Of a stretch of 64,000 nucleotides of DNA, positions 1 to 7,245 are shown one piece after another (position 1 is the stretch's first letter; every line of letters starts with the position of its first letter). The stretch spans positions 558,001 through 622,000 of the forward strand of contig CAWJWL010000003.1 of the NCBI GenBank assembly GCA_963846565.1, given 5' to 3'. The notes beneath the pieces are model-generated. The model was given only the letters and a program-made list of their open reading frames with translations, searched no databases and was not told where the DNA came from. Source of the DNA: WHSW01 sp963846565. GTDB taxonomy: Bacteria; Actinomycetota; Thermoleophilia; Solirubrobacterales; 70-9. Position numbers and translations under genes: made by a program.

Positions 1-257
1 GCGATGCGAATGAGCCACGGACGGAGCGGACGACCGTTCGACTCCCGCCGGGCGCGCTCGAAGTGGCGGTAGGCCTGTAGGAACGCCTGCTCGGTCAGGT
101 CCTCCGCATCGTGGTGGTTGCCGACCCGGTAGTAGGCGTAGGAGTAGACGTCGCGTAGGTGGGTGCGGTAGAGGTCCTCGAACGCGCCGTCGAGCTCGGC
201 CTTCTCGGCCGAAGATGGCGGCTGATCGCCGCCCCGCGGCTCGAAATCGGCATTCAC
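1..257 (-). CDS. ECF-type RNA polymerase sigma factor, C-terminus cut off by window edge
   Basis: The reading frame opens at a GTG (255-257) and runs off the left edge, so only about 85 residues are visible. They read as region 2 of an extracytoplasmic-function sigma factor: an acidic helix with DLYRTHLRDVYSYAYYRVG, then the region 2.2 signature DAEDLTEQAFLQAYRHFERA, then RPWLIRIA. Region 2 binds core RNA polymerase and melts the -10 element. It lies 27 bases downstream of the acyltransferase/GpsA fusion on the same strand and may share its transcript. No anti-sigma factor can be seen because the sequence stops. The family is secure; the subgroup cannot be told. Confidence 0.85.
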   Translation of the reverse strand, partial: MNADFEPRGGDQPPSSAEKAELDGAFEDLYRTHLRDVYSYAYYRVGNHHDAEDLTEQAFLQAYRHFERARRESNGRPLRPWLIRI

Positions 258-284
258 GGGGAGAGCCTATCCCCGCTCCGGCCC

Positions 285-1994
285 TCACGCCGCCCTCCGC
301 GCCCGCTCCGCACGACGCAGACCGGCGACCCACTCGCCGACGTCGATTCGGCCCTCGATCAGGTCCGCGAGCCCGGTGAGGCCGGGAGCCTCGATCCCGG
401 CGCGGACGACGGTCTCGGCGATCAGCGGAACGCTGTCGAGTCCCTCCGACGCCTGGCCGATCCGCGCATGAATCTTCTCCGTCGGCACGCCGGCGCCGAG
501 CAGCTCGCCGGCCTGGCGGTTGCGGCTCTTCGGCGCGAGCACGGTCGCGGTCAGGTCGCCGACCCCGGCGAGGCCGGAGAAGGTCTCGAGCCGGCCGCCC
601 TTGGAGAGCGCGAAGTCGACGCACTCGCGCCAGATCCCGGCGGCTGCGATCCCGGCGGCGTTGAGGCCGTGGCGCTCGGCCGCGGCGGCGGCGAGAGCGG
701 CCGCGTTCTTCGCCGCGCCGGCGACCTCGACCCCGACGACGTCGTCGCTGCGCTCACAGACGAGACCGGCGCGGTCGAAGACCTCACCGAGCTGGGTGCG
801 AAGGTCGGGGTCGGAGCTGCCGAGGACGAGGGCGGCCATGCCGGCGGTCGCCTCCTTCGCGTGCGCGGGACCGCCGAGGCAGGCGATCGCACGCGCCCGG
901 ATGCGCTCGGTCACGTACTCGTTCGGCAGTGACCCCATCGGCTGCACGATCCCCTTCGAGAGCAGGAGCACGGAGGCTCGCGAGCCGATCCGGTCCGCAA
1001 CCGCGCCGACGACCGCCGGCAACGCCTTCGACGGCACCGCGAGGCAGATCAGGTCGCAGCCGGCGAGCTCGATCTCGCCGGTTCGCTTCACGGTCAGGTT
1101 CTCGGGCAGCTTCACCCGCGGCAGGTACCGCTCGTTCTCGTTGTGGCGCGTGATCTCCTGCGCGCGCTCCTCGGTCCTGGTGCCGAGCTCGACCTCGAGA
1201 CCACCGCGAGCGAGAAGCACAGCGACGGCGGTCCCCCAGCTACCGGCGCCGATCACCGCCGCCTTGCGCAGCGGCGGCAGGCCGCCGAGCCACTCCCACT
1301 GGAGCTCGATGTTCGGCCAGATCCGGTCCGTGACGCTCGCCGCAAGCGCCGGCGACGGGCGCTCCGTGCGGGGGAAGTTCATCGGTTTCCCCGCCCGCAG
1401 CTTCACCTTCCGCGGGCGGATCCTCCAACCCCGGCGGACCTCCTCGGATCCGAGCACGGCCACCGGGACGACGGCGGCGCCGGTCTCGAGCGCGAGGCGT
1501 CCGACGCCGCGCTTTGGCCGCCCGAGCGCGCCGCTCCGGTGCCTGGTGCCCTCGGGGAAGATGATCACGGTGCCGCCGCGCGCGACGATCAGTCGCGCCG
1601 TCTCCATCGCGGCCTCGTCCGACTGCCCGCGGCGGATCGGGAAGGCGCCGAGGCGCGACAGCAACCAACCCTGCCAGCGCTTCTCGAACAGCTCGACCTT
1701 GGCGACGAACTGGATCCGGCGCCGCCACGGGAGGAGGGCGCCGATCGCGAACGGGTCGAGGAACGAACGGTGGTTCGAGGCGACGATCATGCCCCCCTTG
1801 AGGCGGGCGTGCTCGCGCCCGGTGCGCTGCAGGCGGAACCAGATCAGGAAGGCTGGGAGGAGGAAGACCCGAGCGAGGTTGTAGAGGATGCGGCTGGTGC
1901 CCTTCTCGCGCGCGAAGGCGTGGAAGCGCTCGAAGCGCTCGTCGGAGATCACGTCGTCGGCACGCGGCGGCACCGAGACCCGGGGCTCGTCCAT
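285..1994 (-). CDS. gpsA: Bifunctional PlsC-like acyltransferase fused to NAD(P)-dependent glycerol-3-phosphate dehydrogenase
   Basis: A single 569-residue frame joins two phospholipid-synthesis enzymes. Residues about 40-235 are a PlsC-type 1-acylglycerol-3-phosphate acyltransferase with the catalytic NHRSFLD (HX4D) and the FPEGTRHRSG motif. From about residue 243 a complete GpsA follows: the Rossmann motif AAVIGAGSWGTAVA, LLSKGI, GGPAHAKE, the catalytic-lysine segment AGAAKNAAAL, and GLAGVGDLTATVLAPKSRNR. GpsA reduces dihydroxyacetone phosphate to glycerol-3-phosphate; PlsC acylates lysophosphatidate to phosphatidate. The lengths (about 235 plus 330) match two full enzymes with almost no linker. 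Both active sites look intact, so both activities are expected at the membrane face. The fusion is seen directly; how widespread it is cannot be judged here. Confidence 0.9.
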   Translation of the reverse strand: MDEPRVSVPPRADDVISDERFERFHAFAREKGTSRILYNLARVFLLPAFLIWFRLQRTGREHARLKGGMIVASNHRSFLDPFAIGALLPWRRRIQFVAKVELFEKRWQGWLLSRLGAFPIRRGQSDEAAMETARLIVARGGTVIIFPEGTRHRSGALGRPKRGVGRLALETGAAVVPVAVLGSEEVRRGWRIRPRKVKLRAGKPMNFPRTERPSPALAASVTDRIWPNIELQWEWLGGLPPLRKAAVIGAGSWGTAVAVLLARGGLEVELGTRTEERAQEITRHNENERYLPRVKLPENLTVKRTGEIELAGCDLICLAVPSKALPAVVGAVADRIGSRASVLLLSKGIVQPMGSLPNEYVTERIRARAIACLGGPAHAKEATAGMAALVLGSSDPDLRTQLGEVFDRAGLVCERSDDVVGVEVAGAAKNAAALAAAAAERHGLNAAGIAAAGIWRECVDFALSKGGRLETFSGLAGVGDLTATVLAPKSRNRQAGELLGAGVPTEKIHARIGQASEGLDSVPLIAETVVRAGIEAPGLTGLADLIEGRIDVGEWVAGLRRAERARRAA

Positions 1995-2137
1995 AACCGT
2001 GCCTACACGCCCGGGTCTCAGGCGTTACTAGCCGGGCGTCCAGGCCCGGCGATCCTGAGGCGTTTCGGGCTCTTCGTCACGGTCAGATCGCCGACCGGCT
2101 GATCCATCCCTGCCCCGCCTACTGGGTCGATGTGCGT

Positions 2138-3142
2138 CTACCAGGCGCTGTTGATCAGAGCCCGGACCTCGTCCTCGTCCGGCGGGTCAGGCGTGAAGTT
2201 GAGCTCGGCCCGGGCCATGATCGCGTCGACCGCGGGATCGAGGTTGTCGCGGTCCGCGCCGAGACCCGAGAGCGTCCGCGGTCCCCCACCGAGCGTCTCG
2301 ATCCGGCCCTCGATCCAGTCGGGCTCCGTGCCGAGCGCGGTCGCCAGGTCGGTGATCGCCTCCTGAGCACGGTCGCGCATGGCGCCAACGGTGCGGGGCA
2401 GCATCGTCGCGTTGGTCTCCGCGTGCGGCGTGCGCAGCGTCCGCACCAGCGTCTGGCAAACGACGTGATGGAGGGCGTAAAGGCCCGAGTCGAGCGCGAA
2501 CGCGCAGAGGATCGAGCCGAGCGCGAGCGGGTGCGGATCGCGGCCCGGGCCGTCATCCAGGGACCCGGCGAGCAGGGTCGCGCCGCGCAGTGCGGCAAGC
2601 GAGGCGACCGGATTCGCGAACGGCGTGTAGAGCGGCTCGACCCCGTGCGCGAGCGCGTTCATCGCGCTCGCGCGGAGCTCGTCCTCCGGGAGCCCGACCA
2701 TCGCCTCCGGCTCGGCGATCACGAGCGCCGGGCGGATCAGGCCCCCCGCCGCCTCCTTGCCCTCCGGCAGCCGGTGGATGGTCGTCATCTCGGCCCCCGA
2801 GAGGGTCGTCGGAATCGCCGCCACCCGGCCGCCGCGCACGGCTGCGATCGCCTTCGCGGCGTCGATCACGCGTCCGCCGCCGTGGGCGACGAGGGAGTTC
2901 GCGCCGACCGCGTCGAAGAGGCCGGCGCCGACCTCGTTCACGGGGCCGGCGGGCACGAGGTGCACGGCGCCGGCGTTCTCGGCAAGGGCGGGCGGCGCCT
3001 CGCGGCTGGCCCGGTCGGTGGTCAGAAGCTCGTACTCCTTCCAGCCATGCTCGCCGAGCAGCTCCGGCGAGCGCCCGAGGGCACCCTCACCGAAGCGAAT
3101 GATCCGCTCGCCGTCACGCCAGGTGAACTCCCGCTCGTTCAG
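2138..3142 (-). CDS. Iron-type alcohol dehydrogenase / maleylacetate reductase family protein
   Basis: The protein resembles group III (iron-dependent) alcohol dehydrogenases and maleylacetate reductases: NAD-site GGGRVIDAAKAIAA, IPTTLSGAEMTTIHRL, then the metal-binding helix region with NALAHGVEPLYTPFANP and ALHHVVCQTLV. The first canonical start is a GTG at 2963-2965, but homologous N-terminal sequence (FTWRDGERIIRFGEGAL, then WKEYELLTTDRA) continues in frame upstream to the 3' end of tRNA-Thr, and the frame is closed by a stop at 3179-3181 inside the tRNA. The only start-like codon at that edge is CTG at 3140-3142, one base after the mature tRNA end. I give the longer form; the shorter alternative is 2138-2965. 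The substrate is unknown. Confidence 0.75.
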   Translation of the reverse strand: MNEREFTWRDGERIIRFGEGALGRSPELLGEHGWKEYELLTTDRASREAPPALAENAGAVHLVPAGPVNEVGAGLFDAVGANSLVAHGGGRVIDAAKAIAAVRGGRVAAIPTTLSGAEMTTIHRLPEGKEAAGGLIRPALVIAEPEAMVGLPEDELRASAMNALAHGVEPLYTPFANPVASLAALRGATLLAGSLDDGPGRDPHPLALGSILCAFALDSGLYALHHVVCQTLVRTLRTPHAETNATMLPRTVGAMRDRAQEAITDLATALGTEPDWIEGRIETLGGGPRTLSGLGADRDNLDPAVDAIMARAELNFTPDPPDEDEVRALINSAW

Positions 3143-3143
3143 A

Positions 3144-3216
3144 AGCCCGGAGTGGGACTCGAACCCACGGCCTGCGCTTTACAAGAGCGCTGCTCTACCA
3201 GCTGAGCTATCCGGGC
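3144..3216 (-). tRNA. tRNA-Thr (anticodon UGU)
   Basis: A full cloverleaf can be folded. The acceptor arm GCCCGGA pairs with TCCGGGC (3145-3151), followed by the D-arm GCTCAGCTGGTAGAGC, an anticodon stem GCGCT/AGCGC enclosing the loop CTTGTAA with anticodon TGT, and a T-arm GTGGG/CCCAC with TTCGAGT. The discriminator is U and CCA is not encoded. It follows sigH on the same strand, and the next gene (alcohol dehydrogenase) begins immediately after its 3' end. Confidence 0.96.
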
Positions 3217-3257
3217 AGCTCGTAGTCCGACGCCCAGCGTACCCGCGTCCCCCCGGG

Positions 3258-3304
3258 AACTGCCCGGATTTCCTCTCAACGGGTGAGAGCGATTCCGGGC
3301 AGTT
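3258..3304 (-). terminator. Hairpin terminator after sigH
   Basis: Arms 3258-3268 and 3294-3304 are perfect 11-base complements (AACTGCCCGGA / TCCGGGCAGTT), with a nested 6-bp hairpin CTCTCA/TGAGAG inside. It lies 5 bases past the sigH stop and upstream of tRNA-Thr. There is no clear U-tract, as is common in high-G+C actinobacteria. Confidence 0.6.
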
Positions 3305-3308
3305 CGCT

Positions 3309-4010
3309 CTAAACGAAGGCTTCGCGCTCGGTGATGTGGGCGCCGACCTTGCGCTTGACGCGCTGGAGGGCGTTGTCGACCGTCTTCGTGTCGCACTCGA
3401 GCTTCTCGCCGATCTGCTCGTACGAGTAGCCGTCGAGATAGAGCGAGAGGACCTGGCTCTCGAGCTCGGAGAGGACGCTCGAGAGGCAGGAGACGAGAGC
3501 GCGCAGCTCCTCGCTCGCGATCACCCGCTCGGAGGGCTCCTCGGAGATCGGGCCCGGGAGGATGTCCTCGAGCGTCGTCTCCGCCTCACCGGCGGCGGCC
3601 GGGGACTGAGCGAAGGAGACGTACTGGTTGAGCGGTGCGTGCTTGTTGCGGCTCGCCGTCTTCACCGCGGTGATGATCTGGCGGGTGATGCACAGCTCGG
3701 CGAAGTTGCGGAAGCTCGACTCACGGTCGGTGCGGAAGTCGCGAATCGCCTTGTAGAGACCGACGAGCCCCTCTTGAATCAGGTCGTCGGAATCGCCGCC
3801 GAGGAGGAAGTAGGACGAGGCCTTCAGCCGGACGAACCCGCGATAGCGCTTCACGATTCGCTCGTAGGCGTTGGCATTCCCCTGCTTCGCAAGGGCGACG
3901 AGGTACGTGTCCTCAAGCTCCGGTTGAGGGTCAGATCTGCGTACGGTTCGCGCGACGGCCGCGGCGGTCGCGGGTACGGCGGCGTTCATTTGCGGGGTAG
4001 GTAGGGCCAC
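3309..4010 (-). CDS. sigH: RNA polymerase sigma factor SigH (Spo0H-like)
   Basis: A 233-residue sigma-70 family protein of the Bacillus SigH (Spo0H) type. Region 2 is seen in AYERIVKRYRGFVRLKASSY, GDSDDLIQEGLVGLYKAIRDF and the -10 recognition helix ESSFRNFAELCITRQI. Region 4.2 is the C-terminal helix-turn-helix LYLDGYSYEQIGEKLECDTK followed by TVDNALQRVKRKV. The first 25 residues are low-complexity and poorly conserved, so a later start is possible. Downstream of rlmB, this is the position sigH holds in Bacillus subtilis. A good sigma-70 promoter lies about 120-150 bases upstream. In Bacillus it drives transition-state and sporulation genes; its regulon here is unknown. Confidence 0.93.
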   Translation of the reverse strand: MALPTPQMNAAVPATAAAVARTVRRSDPQPELEDTYLVALAKQGNANAYERIVKRYRGFVRLKASSYFLLGGDSDDLIQEGLVGLYKAIRDFRTDRESSFRNFAELCITRQIITAVKTASRNKHAPLNQYVSFAQSPAAAGEAETTLEDILPGPISEEPSERVIASEELRALVSCLSSVLSELESQVLSLYLDGYSYEQIGEKLECDTKTVDNALQRVKRKVGAHITEREAFV

Positions 4011-4131
4011 TGGTCCTCCAAAGGCGTTGGCTTGGTTGGAACCTGTGGCGCCCGGTCCTCCCCAGGGCGCCTCTCCTCCGAGTGATCGTCAGGCCTAAGC
4101 TCGACCTTTAGTTCACCCTTATGTGCGGTCA

Positions 4132-4161
4132 AGTGTAAGCGGGCGCGCGTGCTTCTGTCAA
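4132..4161 (-). promoter_or_regulatory. Predicted sigma-70 promoter of sigH
   Basis: On the minus strand the -35 box TTGACA (4161-4156) is separated by 18 bases from the -10 box TACACT (4137-4132). The predicted transcript gives sigH a leader of roughly 110 bases. It is the best match to the consensus in the gap between sigH and the SRPBCC gene. Confidence 0.6.
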
Positions 4162-4220
4162 CCTGGCCGCGAACGGGCGCAAGATCCGTTGCAGTTTCGG
4201 ATCCTCCGCCGGGACGGTTG

Positions 4221-4685
4221 TTATCCGCGGGCCTCGCCGCCGAGCAGCCGGGCGACCGCATCGCGGCGGTAGTCGAAGATTCGCCGCAGGTCGCGGCGGA
4301 CGAGGGGCAGACCGATCCTCCCCAGCGGACCGAGCGGGAGCTCGTAGCGAACGCTGTCGCGGATCCTGGTCCCCTCCCCCTCCGCCTGGAACCGATGGCT
4401 GTGATGCCAACTCCGATACGGCCCGCTGACCTGCTCGTCGACGAACTCATCGGGCGGATTCCAGCGGGTGATCTCGCTCCGCCACGTCACCGGGAGGCCG
4501 TGGAGGCGCAGCCGGTAGTCGATGTAGGTCCCAGCGGACACCTCGAGCGGCCGCGGCGTCGTCACCCGGAAGGCGAGCCACGGGGGGGTGATCGACTCGA
4601 GCGCGAACGCGTCCGCGTAGAGCTCGAATGCCACCTCGACGGAACGCGGCACCCACTGCTCGCGCTCGAGCAGCTGCTCGGCCAT
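4221..4685 (-). CDS. SRPBCC (START-like) ligand-binding protein
   Basis: A 154-residue protein with the layout of the SRPBCC / polyketide cyclase-like fold: an N-terminal strand (LEREQWVPRSVEVAFELYAD), a helix, then curved strands with IDYRLRLHGLPVTWRSEITR and WHHSHRFQAEGEGTRIRDSV, and a long C-terminal helix RRIFDYRRDAVARLL. The fold encloses a hydrophobic pocket, so a lipid or aromatic ligand is likely. It lies 9 bases downstream of a small membrane protein gene and is probably cotranscribed with it. It is one of three SRPBCC genes in the window. Confidence 0.7.
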   Translation of the reverse strand: MAEQLLEREQWVPRSVEVAFELYADAFALESITPPWLAFRVTTPRPLEVSAGTYIDYRLRLHGLPVTWRSEITRWNPPDEFVDEQVSGPYRSWHHSHRFQAEGEGTRIRDSVRYELPLGPLGRIGLPLVRRDLRRIFDYRRDAVARLLGGEARG

Positions 4686-4694
4686 GCGAGTCGC

Positions 4695-5063
4695 CTATCC
4701 CGGACGCCGGGCGAGCGCGAGCCCGATTACAGCCGAGACGCCGGCGAGGGCGACGGTGCCGGCGCGCGCGTTCTCGGGCAGCCGCTCGCCACCGGCGAGG
4801 GTCGCGGCGACGTCGACGCAGTCGCACGCGGCCGTCGCGAGGAGCCAGGGGCGCACGCGGTCGCCATCGCCGGCGAACGCGAGCGCGCCCGCGGATAGCG
4901 CGATGTCCCGGGCGCCGAGGCCGCGGATCGCGATCTTGACGGGATCGCGGGCGGCGTCGTCGCCGATCCAGGCGCCGCCGACCTTCTCCGGCGCGCCGAT
5001 CAGGCCGGCGCCGAAGGCGATCCGGGCGAATGCGAATGCTCTGATCAGCACGGGCGTGCTCAC
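4695..5063 (-). CDS. Small multipass membrane protein of unknown function (DUF4267-like)
   Basis: The 122-residue product begins MSTPVLIRAFAFARIAFGAG and has about four hydrophobic segments (residues about 5-22, 48-65, 72-90 and 98-118), separated by short loops with the conserved-looking RGLGARDIALSAGALAFAGD. The layout and GARD motif resemble DUF4267-type membrane proteins common in actinobacteria. It sits between rlmB and the SRPBCC gene on the same strand. No function is known. Confidence 0.6.
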   Translation of the reverse strand: MSTPVLIRAFAFARIAFGAGLIGAPEKVGGAWIGDDAARDPVKIAIRGLGARDIALSAGALAFAGDGDRVRPWLLATAACDCVDVAATLAGGERLPENARAGTVALAGVSAVIGLALARRPG

Positions 5064-5091
5064 GCCTGGCGTCTGCCCGGGTTCGACATCG

Positions 5092-5754
5092 TCAAACGCG
5101 CCCGCGCTGGCGCACGGCCTCGAACAGCAGCACCGCGGCGGCGGCCGAGACGTTGAGCGAGGCGACGCTGCCGCGGACGGGAACCGAGATCAGCGCGTCG
5201 CACGCATCGGCGACCCGCGGCCGGATCCCCTTGCCCTCGCTGCCGAGCACCAACACCACCCTCCCGTTGAGATCGGTCTGCGAGTAGGGGCCGGGGGCGC
5301 CTGCCTCGGCGCCGTAGATCCAGGCATCGGCCTCCTTTGCTCCCGCAAGCCAGTCGGCGACGTTCCGCACCCGCGCGATCGAGAGGTGCTCCACGGCACC
5401 CGCCGACGCCTTGCACGCGACCGCGGTGACCGAGGCGGCGCGGCGATCCGGGATCACAACTCCGGAGGCGCCGGCCGCCTCCGCCGAGCGACAGACGGCG
5501 CCGAGGTTGTGCGGATCCTGAACCTGATCGAGCACGACGACGAGCGCATCGGAGGCAACGAGCAGCGAGCCCGGGTCTGCGTACGGATAGGGATCGACCT
5601 CGGCGACGATCCCCTGATGGTCGGGCGAGCCGGCGATTCGGGTGAGCTCGGCGGCGCCCTCGTCGGCGCTCGTCCACGTGCGGCGCACCCGGCGGCGACC
5701 GCGACCCGCCTCGGCCACCGCTCGACGCCCGTAGATGATCTGGCTCTCGGCCAC
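5092..5754 (-). CDS. rlmB: 23S rRNA (guanosine-2'-O)-methyltransferase RlmB, TrmH family
   Basis: A SPOUT-class methyltransferase of 220 residues with all three TrmH motifs: motif 1 DPHNLGAVCRSAEAAG, motif 2 VVLVLGSEGKGIRP and motif 3 VPVRGSVASLNVSAAAAVLL, which form the knotted S-adenosylmethionine site. The short N-terminal substrate-binding domain starts IIYGRRAVAEA. RlmB methylates G2251 in the peptidyl-transferase P loop. Its start lies 3 bases from the cysS stop, the same cysS-rlmB pairing as in mycobacteria and Bacillus, which supports the RlmB assignment over other TrmH enzymes. Confidence 0.93.
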   Translation of the reverse strand: MAESQIIYGRRAVAEAGRGRRRVRRTWTSADEGAAELTRIAGSPDHQGIVAEVDPYPYADPGSLLVASDALVVVLDQVQDPHNLGAVCRSAEAAGASGVVIPDRRAASVTAVACKASAGAVEHLSIARVRNVADWLAGAKEADAWIYGAEAGAPGPYSQTDLNGRVVLVLGSEGKGIRPRVADACDALISVPVRGSVASLNVSAAAAVLLFEAVRQRGRV

Positions 5755-5757
5755 TGC

Positions 5758-7137
5758 TCAGCGACTCGATCGCACGAGCCGCGCGCCCTCGGCCGTGTCC
5801 CGGACCTCCCAGCCGAGCTCGGCGAGTCGGTCGCGGATCTCGTCGGCCTTGGCGAAGTCGCGTTCCGCGCGCGCCGCCTCGCGCGCCTCGAGCAGCTGGA
5901 GCGCCTCGGCGTCCGCCTCATCGCCCGGTGGCTCGAGCAGCGAGTCCAGGCCGAGCAGCGGGAGCAACTCGGCAAGCGCCTCGTACGCCCCGGGGAGCGG
6001 ACGCCGGTTGCCCTCGGCGACGAGTTCGAACACGGCGGCCCATGCGCGGGGGGTGTTGAAGTCTTCGGCTAGCGCGGAGAGAAATTCCTCCCGGCACCCG
6101 GAGACGAACTCTTCCTCCTCCCCACCTCGCGGCGCCTCGTGGAGGAAGTTCCGGATCCGGTCCAGCCGCGCCCGCGCCTCGGCGAGCGCCTGCTCGGAGA
6201 ACTCGAGCGGCTGGCGGTAGTGGCCCGAGCTCAGGTAGGCGACGACCGCCTCCGGCCCGAAGCGATCGACGGCCTCGGACAGCCGGAAGATGTTGCCGAC
6301 GGACTTCGACATCTTCTCCTCGGCCGTCCGGATCATCCCGTTGTGCATCCAGATCCTCGCCAACGGCAGGCCGCGCGCCGCCTCGCTCTGCGCGATCTCG
6401 TTCTCGTGATGCGGGAAGACGAGGTCCGACCCACCCCCGTGGATCGCGAAGTCGGGGCCGAGGATCTTCTCCGCCATCGCCGAGCACTCGATGTGCCAGC
6501 CCGGGCGCCCGTCGCCCCACGGTGAGGGCCAGAAAACATCCTCCCCCTCCTTGCGCGACTTCCACAGCGCGAAGTCGAGGGGATCCTGCTTCAGCTCGGC
6601 GCTCCCGGTCTCCTCTCCCTGGTCCATCTCCTCGGGATCGCGGTTGGAGAGCTTGCCGTAGCCGTCGAAGCTGCGAACGCGGAAGTAGACGTCGCCTCCG
6701 GACTCGTAGGCGTGACCGCCGTGAATCAGATCCTCGATCAGAGCGACGATCTCCGGGATTGTCTGCGTGGCGAGCGGCTCCGCGTCGGGCCTGCCGAGAC
6801 CCAGCGCGCTGGTGTCGTCGAAATACGCCCGCGTCATCTCGGCACCAAGCTCGTTCGAGGACTTCCCCGCCGCCGCGGCCGCGTCGTAGATCTTGTCGTT
6901 GACGTCCGTGACGTTGATCACGAGCGTCGGCTCGTACCCCTCGTGGGCCAAAAAGCGGCGCAGGAGCATGAAGATGACGAACGGGCGGGCGTTGCCGACG
7001 TGGATGCGCGAATAGACGGTCGGCCCGCATGCGTAGATGCCGACGGCCGGGGGTTCGCGCGGCGCAAGCACGGCCGGACGGCCGCTGAGCGTGTCGCGGA
7101 TGGTGATCTCGCGCATCGGGCGATCGTATGCGTTCAT
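5758..7137 (-). CDS. cysS: Cysteinyl-tRNA synthetase
   Basis: A class I aminoacyl-tRNA synthetase of about 459 residues that charges tRNA-Cys. The zinc and HIGH-type region reads IYACGPTVYSRIHVGNARPF, the further zinc ligands lie in GWHIECSAMAEK and FPHHENEIAQSE, and the KMSKS loop is EEKMSKSVGNIF. The C-terminal anticodon-binding domain follows. The frame starts at 7137, but a second ATG at 7114-7116 begins MREITIRDTL, which matches the usual N-terminus better. It heads the cysS-rlmB pair. Confidence 0.96.
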   Translation of the reverse strand: MNAYDRPMREITIRDTLSGRPAVLAPREPPAVGIYACGPTVYSRIHVGNARPFVIFMLLRRFLAHEGYEPTLVINVTDVNDKIYDAAAAAGKSSNELGAEMTRAYFDDTSALGLGRPDAEPLATQTIPEIVALIEDLIHGGHAYESGGDVYFRVRSFDGYGKLSNRDPEEMDQGEETGSAELKQDPLDFALWKSRKEGEDVFWPSPWGDGRPGWHIECSAMAEKILGPDFAIHGGGSDLVFPHHENEIAQSEAARGLPLARIWMHNGMIRTAEEKMSKSVGNIFRLSEAVDRFGPEAVVAYLSSGHYRQPLEFSEQALAEARARLDRIRNFLHEAPRGGEEEEFVSGCREEFLSALAEDFNTPRAWAAVFELVAEGNRRPLPGAYEALAELLPLLGLDSLLEPPGDEADAEALQLLEAREAARAERDFAKADEIRDRLAELGWEVRDTAEGARLVRSSR

Positions 7138-7245
7138 GGGCGCTGTGAATGGGTAGCCGTCCGCCCGTGCATTGCGCCGGAGAAGGCCGGAGTTTGCGGG
7201 ACGGCGGTGTCAGAACCGGCAAACGCGCCCGGGAGCGACGCTAAC

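Noticed and set aside
3144..3216. tRNA-Thr as a phage or integrative-element attachment site
   Set aside because: No integrase and no second copy of the tRNA 3' end occur in the window; the flanking genes are housekeeping.
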